From positions 6,185-70,184 of the forward strand of contig NZ_CAMPHI010000026.1 of assembly GCF_946885955.1 (NCBI RefSeq): a DNA stretch of 64,000 nucleotides. Direction: 5' to 3'. The position numbers and the translations under genes were made by a program. Positions 7,719 to 16,377 of this stretch are shown here, piece after piece (position 1 is the first letter of the stretch; every line of letters begins with the position of its first letter). This DNA is from an uncultured Pseudomonas sp. Its GTDB lineage: Bacteria > Pseudomonadota > Gammaproteobacteria > Pseudomonadales > Pseudomonadaceae. Below the pieces are notes generated by a model. That model was not told the DNA's origin. It saw nothing but the letters and a program-made list of their open reading frames with translations, and made no database searches.

Positions 7719-10700
7719 ATGTTCACCAAACTGCTGATCGCCAACCGCGGCGCTATTGCCTGCCGCATTCTGCGCACCCTGCATGCACTTGAAGTCAAAG
7801 GCGTGGCCGTGTACTCCGAGGCCGACGCCGCCAGCCTGCATATCCAGCAGGCGGACGAGGCCCATAGCCTCGGCGAAGGCCCGGCTGCCGGCACCTACCT
7901 GCAAGTCGAGAAGATTCTCGTCGTGGCCAAGCAAAGCGGCGCTACGGCGATCCACCCCGGTTACGGCTTTCTCTCGGAAAACGCCGCCTTCGCCGAAGCC
8001 TGCGAAGCGGCGGGTATCGCCTTTGTCGGCCCGACGCCCGAACAGCTGCGGGTGTTCGGCCTCAAGCACACCGCCCGCGCCCTGGCCAAACAGCATGGCG
8101 TACCGATGCTCGAAGGCACCGAGTTGCTGGAAAACCTCGACGCCGCGCTCAGTGCTGGCGAGCAGGTTGGCTACCCGGTGATGCTGAAAAGCACCGCCGG
8201 CGGTGGCGGTATCGGCATGCGCGTATGTAACGACGTCGGCGAACTGAGCGAAGCCTTCGAAGCGGTCAAGCGCCTGGGGCAGAACAACTTCAGCGACAGC
8301 GGCGTGTTTATCGAAAAATACATCCAACGCGCCCGTCATCTGGAAGTGCAGGTATTCGGCGATGGTCAAGGCGAAGTCCTCGCCCTTGGCGTGCGCGACT
8401 GCTCGGTGCAACGGCGCAACCAGAAGGTGCTGGAAGAAACCCCGGCGCCGAATCTACCGGCCGGCATGGCCGAAGAACTCTGCGCGGCGGCGATCCAGCT
8501 GGCCAAGGCGGTCAGTTACCGCAGCGCCGGCACCGTGGAATTCGTCTACGACAGCGAAGCCGCACGCTTCTACTTTTTAGAGGTGAACACCCGCTTGCAG
8601 GTTGAGCACGGCGTCACCGAACAGGTTTGGGGCGTCGATCTGGTGCGCTGGATGATCGAACTGGCGGCCGGCGATCTGGCCCCGTTAAGCGAACTGGCGA
8701 AGACGCTAAAACCCAGCGGCCATGCCATTCAGGCTCGGCTGTATGCCGAAGACCCGGGCCGGGATTTTCAGCCCAGCCCCGGCCTGCTGACAGCCGTGCA
8801 GTTCCCGCCCACCGACGGCAAAGCCCTGCGCATCGACACCTGGGTCGAGGCCGGCTGCGAAATCCCGCCGTACTTCGACCCGATGATCGCCAAACTTATC
8901 ACCTGGGCACCGACTCGCGATTCAGCCAGCGCCGCGCTCGATCAGGCCCTGGCCGATAGCGTGCTCTACGGCGTGGAAAGCAACCGCGACTACCTGCGGC
9001 AGATACTCAAAGATGCACCCTTCGCCAGCGGCAATCCCTGGACCCGCTGCCTGGAGAACTTGAGCTACCAAGCCACCACCTTCGAAGTGCTTAGCGCCGG
9101 CACCCAGACCACCGTGCAGGACTTCCCCGGTCGCCTCGGTTACTGGGCCGTCGGCGTACCGCCATCCGGGCCGATGGACGATCGCGCGCTGCGCCTGGGC
9201 AACCGCCTGCTGGGTAACGAGCAAGGCGCCGCCGCCCTGGAAATCACCATGAGCGGGCCGACGCTGCGCTTCAACACCGACGCGGTAGTGGCGGTGACCG
9301 GCGCGCCTATTCCGCTGAGCGTCAACGGCGTCGAGCAACCACTGAATTCCGCGCTGCTGATCAAGGCCGGTAGCACCCTCAGCCTCGGCACTATCCAGGG
9401 CGCGGGTGCACGCAGCTATTTGTGTCTGCGCGGCGGCCTACAAGTACCGGACTACCTCGGCAGCAAAAGCACCTTTACCCTCGGCCAATTCGGTGGTCAT
9501 GGCGGCCGCGCGTTGCGCGCCGGCGATGTGCTGCATCTTCCACCTCTCGCCGATATCAATGCCGGCGCGCAGCTACCGGTCGAACTCTGCGCCGAACTGC
9601 CCACCGTACGCGAAATCCGCGTGATCTACGGCCCCCACGGCGCGCCGGAATATTTCACCCCGGCGTATATCGAGACCTTCTTCGCCACCGCCTGGGAAGT
9701 GCATTTCAACTCCAGCCGCACCGGCGTGCGCCTGATCGGGCCGAAACCGGAATGGGTGCGCGACAGCGGCGGCGAGGCCGGCCTGCACCCCTCGAATATC
9801 CATGACAACCCCTACGCCATCGGTGCGGTGGATTTCACCGGCGACATGCCGGTAATCCTCGGCCCGGACGGACCGAGCCTGGGCGGATTTGTTTGCCCGG
9901 TGACCATTATCGAGGCGGATTTGTGGCAACTCGGGCAGCTTAAGGCGGGGGATAAGGTGCGCTTTGCTCCAGTCAGCATCGAAGCCGCCCGGCAATTGGC
10001 CAAAACCAAAAACCTCGAGTGCGCGAGCCTTCGTAGGAGCGGCCTTGGCCGCGATCAAATCAACAACCCAATCGCGGCCAAGGCCGCTCCTATACAAGAA
10101 AACGCCCTCACCTCCCCTATCGTTCTGGATATCGGCGAAGCGGATAAACGCCTGGTCGCGCGCCTGTCCGGCGATACCCACCTGCTGCTGGAAATCGGTG
10201 CAGCGGAACTGGATCTGGTGCTGCGCTTTCGCGGCCATGCGCTGATGCAGGCGCTTGAGGCCAAGCAGCTCAACGGGGTCATCGACCTGACGCCCGGCAT
10301 CCGCTCATTGCAGGTGCACTACCAGCCGGAAACCCTGTCGCTGGCCAATCTGCTGGCCGTGATCGTCGGTGAATGGGATGCGGTGTGCGCCGCGCGAGAC
10401 CTCAAGGTGCCCTCGCGCATCGTGCATTTACCGCTGTCCTGGGACGATCCGGCCTGCCAGTTGGCAATCGAGAAATACATGATCACGGTGCGCAAGGACG
10501 CGCCCTGGTGCCCGAGCAATTTGGAATTTATCCGCCGCATCAACGACCTGCCCAACCTCGATGAGGTGTACAGAACTGTCTTTGAAGCCAGCTATCTGGT
10601 GATGGGCCTGGGCGATGTGTATCTCGGCGCGCCGGTGGCCACTCCGCTGGACCCGCGGCATCGCCTGGTCACCACCAAATACAATCCGGCGCGTACCTGG

Positions 10701-11360
10701 ACCGCGGAAAACTCGGTCGGCATCGGCGGCGCCTATATGTGCGTGTACGGCATGGAAGGCCCCGGCGGCTACCAGTTCGTCGGCCGCACCCTGCAGATGT
10801 GGAACCGCTACCGGGAGGTGGCGGCGTTCGATGGCAAGCCCTGGCTGCTGCGCTTCTTCGACCAGATCCGCTTCTATCCGGTATCCGCCGACGAGCTGCT
10901 GCGTATCCGCCGCGACTTCCCGCTCGGCCGCTACCCACTGCGCATCGAGCACAGCGAGCTGGCACTTAACGACTACCAGGCCTTTCTCAACGAGGAAGCC
11001 GAAGGTATAGCCGCCTTCCGCGCCCAACAACGCGGCGCCTTCGATGCTGAGCGCCAGCGCTGGATCGAATCCGGCCAGGCGCATTTCGACAGCGAGGAGG
11101 TCGCCCCGGATCTGGGCGAAGACGCGCCGCTCGGCGCCGGCCAGCACGGCATAGAAAGCCATATCGCCGGCAACCTCTGGCAGGTGCAGGTGGAAGTCGG
11201 CGCGACGGTAAAGGCCGGCGATGTGCTGGTGATTCTCGAGTCGATGAAGATGGAGATCCCCCTGCTCGCGCCGCGCGATGGCGTGGTCAGCGAGGTGCGT
11301 GTGCAACCCGGCTCGCCAGTGCGCGCCGGCCAGCGCGTGGTGGTTTTGCAAGAGCCGTAG
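7719..11360 (+). CDS. Guanidine (urea-type) carboxylase, biotin-dependent
   Basis: Large ATP- and biotin-dependent carboxylase of 1213 residues with the domain order of urea carboxylase. A biotin carboxylase part comes first (residues about 1-450; ATP-grasp with KSTAGGGGIGM and FLEVNTRLQVEHGVTE). A two-part KipI/KipA-like carboxyltransferase follows (about 455-1110; VQDFPGRLGYWAVGVPPSGPMD and GIGGAYMCVYGMEGPGGYQF). The C-terminal biotinyl domain has biotin-accepting Lys in ILESMKMEIPL. The riboswitch and the deiminase pair indicate guanidine as substrate, giving carboxyguanidine. I chose ATG 7719 over the TTG at 7713; GAGG lies just upstream. An in-frame REPIN adds about 20 residues near residue 772-791. 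The Asp/Asn residue that separates guanidine from urea enzymes could not be placed without an alignment. Confidence 0.9.
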   Translation: MFTKLLIANRGAIACRILRTLHALEVKGVAVYSEADAASLHIQQADEAHSLGEGPAAGTYLQVEKILVVAKQSGATAIHPGYGFLSENAAFAEACEAAGIAFVGPTPEQLRVFGLKHTARALAKQHGVPMLEGTELLENLDAALSAGEQVGYPVMLKSTAGGGGIGMRVCNDVGELSEAFEAVKRLGQNNFSDSGVFIEKYIQRARHLEVQVFGDGQGEVLALGVRDCSVQRRNQKVLEETPAPNLPAGMAEELCAAAIQLAKAVSYRSAGTVEFVYDSEAARFYFLEVNTRLQVEHGVTEQVWGVDLVRWMIELAAGDLAPLSELAKTLKPSGHAIQARLYAEDPGRDFQPSPGLLTAVQFPPTDGKALRIDTWVEAGCEIPPYFDPMIAKLITWAPTRDSASAALDQALADSVLYGVESNRDYLRQILKDAPFASGNPWTRCLENLSYQATTFEVLSAGTQTTVQDFPGRLGYWAVGVPPSGPMDDRALRLGNRLLGNEQGAAALEITMSGPTLRFNTDAVVAVTGAPIPLSVNGVEQPLNSALLIKAGSTLSLGTIQGAGARSYLCLRGGLQVPDYLGSKSTFTLGQFGGHGGRALRAGDVLHLPPLADINAGAQLPVELCAELPTVREIRVIYGPHGAPEYFTPAYIETFFATAWEVHFNSSRTGVRLIGPKPEWVRDSGGEAGLHPSNIHDNPYAIGAVDFTGDMPVILGPDGPSLGGFVCPVTIIEADLWQLGQLKAGDKVRFAPVSIEAARQLAKTKNLECASLRRSGLGRDQINNPIAAKAAPIQENALTSPIVLDIGEADKRLVARLSGDTHLLLEIGAAELDLVLRFRGHALMQALEAKQLNGVIDLTPGIRSLQVHYQPETLSLANLLAVIVGEWDAVCAARDLKVPSRIVHLPLSWDDPACQLAIEKYMITVRKDAPWCPSNLEFIRRINDLPNLDEVYRTVFEASYLVMGLGDVYLGAPVATPLDPRHRLVTTKYNPARTWTAENSVGIGGAYMCVYGMEGPGGYQFVGRTLQMWNRYREVAAFDGKPWLLRFFDQIRFYPVSADELLRIRRDFPLGRYPLRIEHSELALNDYQAFLNEEAEGIAAFRAQQRGAFDAERQRWIESGQAHFDSEEVAPDLGEDAPLGAGQHGIESHIAGNLWQVQVEVGATVKAGDVLVILESMKMEIPLLAPRDGVVSEVRVQPGSPVRAGQRVVVLQEP
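10033..10092. repeat. REPIN palindrome inserted in frame inside the carboxylase gene
   Basis: Two 22-base arms (10034-10055 and 10071-10092) are exact reverse complements, separated by 15 bases. The left one contains TAGGAGCGGCCTTGGCCGCG, a very common Pseudomonas REP sequence. The reading frame passes through, encoding RRSGLGRD, a short spacer, then IAAKAAP. It lies between the KipA-like first half and KipI-like second half of the carboxyltransferase, at a plausible surface linker. A second copy lies inside lhr. Confidence 0.92.
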
Positions 11361-11517
11361 GGTGGATCACGCTTCACCGATCCACCAACCGGGCCCACCG
11401 CCCTGATCGCGATACTCGAACATCGACGGTGGATGGATAAAGCGCCGGCTACGCGCCCCGATCCACCCGACGACCTCTCACCGTAGGGTGGGTCACGCTT
11501 CATCGACCCACCAAGCG
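11357..11517. repeat. Cluster of GTAGGGTGGAT-type palindromes
   Basis: GTAGGGTGGATCACGCTTCA followed by TCGATCCACC-like arms recurs twice (11357-11391 and 11483-11517), with further CGATCCACC and GGTGGATGGATAAAGCG units between. The TAG stop of the carboxylase is part of the first unit. The same family is seen at 4429-4497. It fills the gap before allophanate hydrolase. Confidence 0.7.
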
Positions 11518-11544
11518 GACTCGCAATAAACGAGGAAGCCTGAC

Positions 11545-13353
11545 ATGAACCACCAATTCAACCTGCGCCTGGGCGCACTGAAAGCCGCTTACCAGAGCGG
11601 CAGCCTGAGCCCACGTCAGTTGATCGCCGCCTTACATGAGAAGGCTGCGGCGCTCAATCCCGAGTTCAATCTGTTTATCCATCTGCTCAGCGCCGAGGAA
11701 CTGGAACCCTATCTGACCGCACTGGATGGCAAATCCGCCGCCGAGCTGCCGCTTTACGGCGTACCCTTCGCGATCAAGGACAATATCGACCTGGCCGGTG
11801 TGCCAACCACCGCCGCCTGCCCGGCCTTCGCCTATACCCCCGAGCGCAGCGCGACCATCGTCGAGCAACTGATCGCCCTCGGCGCCGTCCCGCTGGGCAA
11901 GACCAACCTCGACCAGTTCGCCACCGGCCTCAACGGCACCCGCTCGCCCTATGGCGAATGCCGCAACAGCGTGCACCCGGACTACCCGTCCGGCGGTTCC
12001 AGCGCCGGTTCGTCCCTGGCGGTGGCGCTCGGCGTCGCCAGCTTCGCCCTCGGCACCGACACAGCAGGCAGCGGCCGGGTGCCAGCGGCATTGAACAATC
12101 TGGTCGGTCTGAAGGCCACCAAGGGCCTGATTTCCACAGCTGGCGTGGTGCCCGCCTGCCGCACCCTGGATTGCGTTACCTACTTCACCGCCAGCGCCGC
12201 CGAGGCCAGCCAGTTGCTGGCGCTGACCGCCAAGCTCGACCCGCGCGACGCCTATAGCCGCGCCAATCCGCTATGGAACGACGCCAGCGCGTTCGGCACA
12301 CCGCGCCCGGGCTTTCGCTTCGGCGTGCCCCAGCAACTGGAATTTCTCGGTTGCAGCGAAAGCCCGGCACTGTTCGCTGCCACCATCGAACGGCTACAAG
12401 CCCTGGGCGGTGAGCCGGTCGAAATCGATTTCGCGCCCTTCCTCGAAGCCGCGCGCCTGCTTTACGCCGGGCCCTGGGTCGCCGAGCGTTACAGTGTCGC
12501 CGGTGAGTTGATCGAAGCTCAGCCCGATGTCGTGCTGCCGGTGATCCGCGCGGTGCTGGAAAAAGCGTCAGGCATCAGCGCGGTGGATGCTTTCCGCGCC
12601 CAGTACCACTTACAGGAACTCAAGGCGATCTGCGACCGCACCCTGACCGACCTCGACTGCGTGCTGACCCCGGCCTACCCGCGCCCGGTGACCCTGGCCG
12701 AGCTGCACGCCGAGCCGGTCGCACGCAACTCCGACCTCGGCTACTACACCAATTTTATGAATATGCTCGACTACGCCGCGGTCGCCGTGCCGGCCGGTTT
12801 TATGGCGAATGACCTGCCCTGGGGCGTGACCCTGTTCGGCCGCGCCTTTACCGACCAATATCTGCTCAGCCTGGCCGATGCCATGCAACGCCAGAGCAGC
12901 GTGCCGCTGGTCGGTGAACGCAGTCTGTCAGCCGCCGCACCGGACAACGCCGCGCGCCACGACCGCGCGCGCCTGGTGGTCTGCGGCGCGCACCTGGACG
13001 GCCTGCCGCTGAACTGGCAGCTCAAGCAGCGCGGTGGCAAGCTGATCGAAGCGACCCAGAGTTCAGCCGACTATCGACTGCATGCCCTGGCCGGAGGGCC
13101 ACCCTTCAGGCCCGGCATGGTCCGCGTCGCCGAGGGCGGCGTGGCGATCGATGTGGAAGTCTGGGAGCTGCCGAGCGCCGAGCTGGGCTCCTTTCTCACC
13201 GGGATCCCGGCGCCGCTGGGGCTGGGCAAGGTGCAGTTGGCCGACGGCAGTTGGGAAAGCGGCTTTATCTGCGAACCTTACGGCCTGGCGGGCGCAACCG
13301 ATATCAGCCACTTCGGCGGCTGGCGCGCATATTTGCGAAGCAAGGTGCAGTAG
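11545..13353 (+). CDS. atzF: Allophanate hydrolase
   Basis: Last enzyme of the guanidine/urea-carboxylase route: splits allophanate into two ammonia and two CO2. It has 602 residues. The N-terminal amidase-signature domain carries the catalytic Lys in VPFAIKDNIDLAG, the cis-Ser region GGSSAGSSLAVALG and the nucleophilic Ser in GTDTAGSGRVPAALNN. A C-terminal domain (about residues 470-602, ending YGLAGATDISHFGGWRAYL) is typical of AtzF/Dur1-type allophanate hydrolases. It closes the riboswitch-controlled operon. GAGGAAG lies before the ATG. Confidence 0.95.
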   Translation: MNHQFNLRLGALKAAYQSGSLSPRQLIAALHEKAAALNPEFNLFIHLLSAEELEPYLTALDGKSAAELPLYGVPFAIKDNIDLAGVPTTAACPAFAYTPERSATIVEQLIALGAVPLGKTNLDQFATGLNGTRSPYGECRNSVHPDYPSGGSSAGSSLAVALGVASFALGTDTAGSGRVPAALNNLVGLKATKGLISTAGVVPACRTLDCVTYFTASAAEASQLLALTAKLDPRDAYSRANPLWNDASAFGTPRPGFRFGVPQQLEFLGCSESPALFAATIERLQALGGEPVEIDFAPFLEAARLLYAGPWVAERYSVAGELIEAQPDVVLPVIRAVLEKASGISAVDAFRAQYHLQELKAICDRTLTDLDCVLTPAYPRPVTLAELHAEPVARNSDLGYYTNFMNMLDYAAVAVPAGFMANDLPWGVTLFGRAFTDQYLLSLADAMQRQSSVPLVGERSLSAAAPDNAARHDRARLVVCGAHLDGLPLNWQLKQRGGKLIEATQSSADYRLHALAGGPPFRPGMVRVAEGGVAIDVEVWELPSAELGSFLTGIPAPLGLGKVQLADGSWESGFICEPYGLAGATDISHFGGWRAYLRSKVQ

Positions 13354-13378
13354 CCTGAACGAGCGGCGGGCACCGAAA

Positions 13379-13445
13379 TGGCGGACAAGCCTTCGGCATG
13401 TCCGCCCTACGGGTTTCGCAGGCCTTGCAGATAAACATAGGATTC
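13379..13445. repeat. Dispersed repeat (ATGGCGGACAAGCC family)
   Basis: ATGGCGGACAAGCCTTCGGC followed by ATGTCCGCCCTACG and ..CTTGCAGATAAACATAGGAT matches a second copy at 62779-62849 (ATGGCGGACAAGCCTTGGGC ... CTTGCAGGTATGCGTAGGAT). Each copy is a GGCGGACA/TGTCCGCC palindrome plus a tail. A weaker relative (GGTGGACATGGCGAAGCCTT) is near 30146. Confidence 0.75.
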
Positions 13446-13591
13446 ACATTGCATCCGGGCCACAAAGACGCGAACGCAACGAAGGGACCGCCGAGCGCAT
13501 ATCCCCTCCGGCCAGGCACCTTGGATTAGCCGGCACGGCATTTGCGACAAGGCTACAATAGCGCCCACCTTTTCTGCCGGTAGAGCCCTGC

Positions 13592-15061
13592 ATGCTTCGC
13601 CTTTTCCCCACCGCCCGGCAACGACCGCTGATACTGCTGATCCTGGTGTTGCTCGGATGCGGTTTTATCACCACTTCGCTGGTCAGCTACTACAGCGCGC
13701 TCGATTCGATCCGTGCCAGCATCGTCAATACCGAGCTGCCGCTGACCTCGGATAACGTCTATTCGGAAATCCAGAAGGACCTGATACGGCCGATCCTGAT
13801 TTCCTCGATGATGTCGCGCGATACCTACATGCGCGACTGGGCGATCGCCGGCGAAGGCGATGTCGGGCAGATCACCCGTTACCTGCAGGAGGTGCAGGAA
13901 CACTACGGCACCGTGACCAGCTTCTTTATCTCCGAGCAGAGCCGCACCTATTACCAGGCCAAAGGCGTACTCAAGCAGATCGACAAAGCCGAACCGCGCG
14001 ACGCCTGGTACTTTCGCGTACGCGACATGCAGGCGCCCTACGAGATCAACGTCGACGTCGACATGGCCAACCAGGACCGCCTCACTGTCTTCATCAACTA
14101 CAAGGTGTTCGACTACCAGCACCGCTTTATCGGCGCGACCGGCGTCGGCCTCACCGTGGATGACGTGGTCGAGCTGATCGACACCTACCAGCAGCGTTAT
14201 AACCGTAGCGTGTTCTTCGTCGATCCCTCGGGCCATGTCGTGCTGACCGGCACCAGCGGTGGCGCGATGGGCGCCAAGGCCGGCCAGACGCTTGGCGAGT
14301 TGCCCGGCCTGAGCAGCCTGATGCCGCAGTCAGAACCGCAAAGCGGCAACTTCCAGTACCAGGAAAACGGCCGCAACCACTTCCTCAACGTGCGCTTCAT
14401 TCCCGAGCTGAACTGGTACCTGTTCGTCGACAAACACGAGAACGGTGCACTCGCGGGTATCCGCACATCGCTATACCTGAACCTACTGGTGTGCCTGCTG
14501 GTGACTGCCATCGTCGTCACCATCGTCGGTGTCGCGCTGCGCCGTTATCAGGCGCGGATCACCGCGCTGGCCACCACCGACCAACTGACCGAACTGCTCA
14601 ACCGTCGCGGCTTCGATCTGCTGGCCAACCAGGCACTGCAAGAGACGCGGCGCAACCAGGGCGAACTCTGCGCACTGCTGCTCGACCTGGATAACTTCAA
14701 GGAACTCAACGACACCCATGGCCATCAGGCGGGCGATCAGGTACTGCGCGGCTTCGCCCATAACCTGCGCGACGACCTGCGCCAGTCGGACATCCTCTGC
14801 CGTTGGGGCGGCGAGGAATTCGTCCTGCTGCTCAAGGACACCTCGGTGGAACAGGCCCGCGTGCTGGCGCAGAAAATCCGCCGACAAACCGAACAGAGCG
14901 AGTTCCACTACAACGGCAGCGCCCTGCACATCACCACCAGCATTGGCCTGGCGCAGCTGCACGCCGAGGAGTCCCTCGAACAACTGCTGCTGCGTGCCGA
15001 CCGCGCGCTCTACCGCGCCAAACAAGGGGGGCGCAATCGCCTCTGCGAAGAACAATCATGA
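13592..15061 (+). CDS. Membrane diguanylate cyclase with periplasmic dCache-type sensor
   Basis: Makes c-di-GMP from GTP. The 489-residue protein has a membrane segment at about 10-32 (PLILLILVLLGCGFITTSLV), a large periplasmic sensor to about residue 290 with dCache/PAS-like strings (FIGATGVGLTVDDVVELID), a second membrane segment (LYLNLLVCLLVTAIVVTIVG) and a C-terminal GGDEF domain with active motif GGEEF (WGGEEFVLLL) and DNFKELND metal/base region. The stop overlaps the next gene's ATG (ATGA). The periplasmic ligand is unknown; small amino acids or amines are common for this fold. Confidence 0.9.
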   Translation: MLRLFPTARQRPLILLILVLLGCGFITTSLVSYYSALDSIRASIVNTELPLTSDNVYSEIQKDLIRPILISSMMSRDTYMRDWAIAGEGDVGQITRYLQEVQEHYGTVTSFFISEQSRTYYQAKGVLKQIDKAEPRDAWYFRVRDMQAPYEINVDVDMANQDRLTVFINYKVFDYQHRFIGATGVGLTVDDVVELIDTYQQRYNRSVFFVDPSGHVVLTGTSGGAMGAKAGQTLGELPGLSSLMPQSEPQSGNFQYQENGRNHFLNVRFIPELNWYLFVDKHENGALAGIRTSLYLNLLVCLLVTAIVVTIVGVALRRYQARITALATTDQLTELLNRRGFDLLANQALQETRRNQGELCALLLDLDNFKELNDTHGHQAGDQVLRGFAHNLRDDLRQSDILCRWGGEEFVLLLKDTSVEQARVLAQKIRRQTEQSEFHYNGSALHITTSIGLAQLHAEESLEQLLLRADRALYRAKQGGRNRLCEEQS

Positions 15062-15276
15062 GCGCCTCGGCCGTCCATTGCCCGCGTTGTGGGCAACTCA
15101 ACCAATGCGCCCAGGCGAGCGCGGAGCAACCGGTGAAGCAATGCTGGTGTTTCGAGGTGCGCATCGATCCCCAGCGGCTCGCTAGCCTGCCCGTCGCCGA
15201 GCGCGACCGCGCCTGCCTGTGCCCGCGTTGCGCGCAAGGCTTGCCGCAGGCTGATACCGACAACTCGGCAAACTGA
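15058..15276 (+). CDS. Cysteine-rich CWC-family mini-protein
   Basis: 72 residues starting at the ATGA overlap with the cyclase gene. Eight cysteines are arranged as HCPRCGQLNQC, QCWCFEV and CLCPRCAQG, a pattern of the Cys_rich_CWC family, probably binding zinc. Its function is unknown. It is also coupled to the following pseudouridine synthase gene (TGATG overlap), an arrangement that suggests co-translation with the rRNA-modifying enzyme. Confidence 0.8.
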   Translation: MSASAVHCPRCGQLNQCAQASAEQPVKQCWCFEVRIDPQRLASLPVAERDRACLCPRCAQGLPQADTDNSAN

Positions 15277-15968
15277 TGCGCCTCGATCGCTTCCTCAGCA
15301 ACCTGCCCGCCTTCAGCCGCCAGGAAGTACGTCACCTCCTCGCCAGCGGGCGGGTGTGGGTGGACGGCCAGGCGGTTCGCGACGGTCGTTGCGAAGTCCG
15401 GGTGTTCAGCCGCATCGAACTCGACGGCCAACTGCTGCAGGCCGGCAAGGCCGCACGCTATTTCATGCTGCATAAACCGCCCGGCGTGGTCAGCGCCACC
15501 GAACATCCCGAACACCGCACCGTACTCGATCTATTCGACGAGCCGGACAAACACGAGCTGCATCTAGCCGGACGCCTGGACCTCAACACCAGCGGTCTGC
15601 TGCTGGTGACCAACGACGGCCAATGGTCGCGCCGCGCCACCAGCCCCGCCGGCAAGCAAGCCAAGGTCTACCGCGTCGAGACCCGCGACCTGATCGAGCC
15701 TGCCTGCGTCGAGGTCTTCGCCCGCGGCCTGTACTTCGCTTATGAAGACCTGACCACCCTGCCCGCCGTGCTGGAGATACTCGCGCCGCGGCAGGCCCGG
15801 CTGACGCTGTTCGAGGGTCGCTATCATCAGGTCAAACGCATGTTCGGGCACTTCCGCAACCCGGTCGTCGGCCTGCATCGTGTGAGCATGGGTGCAGTTC
15901 AGCTCGATCCAAACCTGGCGCCTGGCCAGTACCGTGCGTTGACGGCGCAAGAAATCGCCAGTATTTAA
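15276..15968 (+). CDS. rsuA: 16S rRNA pseudouridine(516) synthase
   Basis: RsuA/RluB/E/F family, 230 residues. It has an N-terminal S4 RNA-binding domain (MRLDRFLSNLPAFSRQEVRH) and a catalytic domain with the nucleophilic Asp in AGRLDLNTSGLLLVTNDG. Other family strings are YFMLHKPPGVVSAT, KVYRVET and EGRYHQVKRMFGHFRNPVVG. Length and the S4 domain favour RsuA, which modifies U516 of 16S rRNA. It starts on a TGATG overlap with the CWC mini-protein gene. Confidence 0.85.
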   Translation: MRLDRFLSNLPAFSRQEVRHLLASGRVWVDGQAVRDGRCEVRVFSRIELDGQLLQAGKAARYFMLHKPPGVVSATEHPEHRTVLDLFDEPDKHELHLAGRLDLNTSGLLLVTNDGQWSRRATSPAGKQAKVYRVETRDLIEPACVEVFARGLYFAYEDLTTLPAVLEILAPRQARLTLFEGRYHQVKRMFGHFRNPVVGLHRVSMGAVQLDPNLAPGQYRALTAQEIASI

Positions 15969-16377
15969 CCGGCACCGACGCCAATTCGGCGCCGAGTCAC
16001 ACCCAAGCGTCGCCACCCGATAAACGGTAGCTTCCTATGCGAATAAACGCTTGTCAGGGTCCAGGGTCGCTGCTTAAATCCAACCACAAGGTCTTAACGT
16101 GACTAGACAGTCACAAGAGCCATCCAAGCGTTCTTTCGGTTGTTGCGCACTGCGCGAATGTGGGTTCCTGCCTGGTAACACGAAGTTGCCCCGCACCCTT
16201 CCAGGGCTGCGGCGGACGAGCTGTTTCAGCCCTAACTGATTGAAAATAAATAACTTATAAAAATATCCCGCCTGACGTCTGTTTGTCATGTTTGGGCGCT
16301 TTCCTGACTGTCCTATTTGCCCGGTTAACGACCTTGGTTCGCTAGCCATGCCCAATTTTGCGCCAGGAGGAAACGAT
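15969..16377. promoter_or_regulatory. AT-richer leader region of phaG, elements not resolved
   Basis: Around 409 bases without a credible gene. The right part contains an AT-rich run (TGAAAATAAATAACTTATAA at about 16240-16259), unusual for this DNA, which is a plausible promoter/leader for phaG. The phaG ribosome binding site CAGGAGGAAA lies 5-14 bases before its ATG. No sigma-54 site was recognised. Confidence 0.4.

Noticed and set aside
11357..11517. CRISPR array or other tandem repeat array
   Set aside because: The units are palindromic dispersed repeats with irregular spacing and are found at many other sites; there are no regular spacers or cas genes in the window.
3330..13353. Reading the operon as urea transport plus urea amidolyase
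   Set aside because: The guanidine-I riboswitch and the DUF1989 pair point to guanidine. Urea remains possible as a side substrate, but is not the best call.
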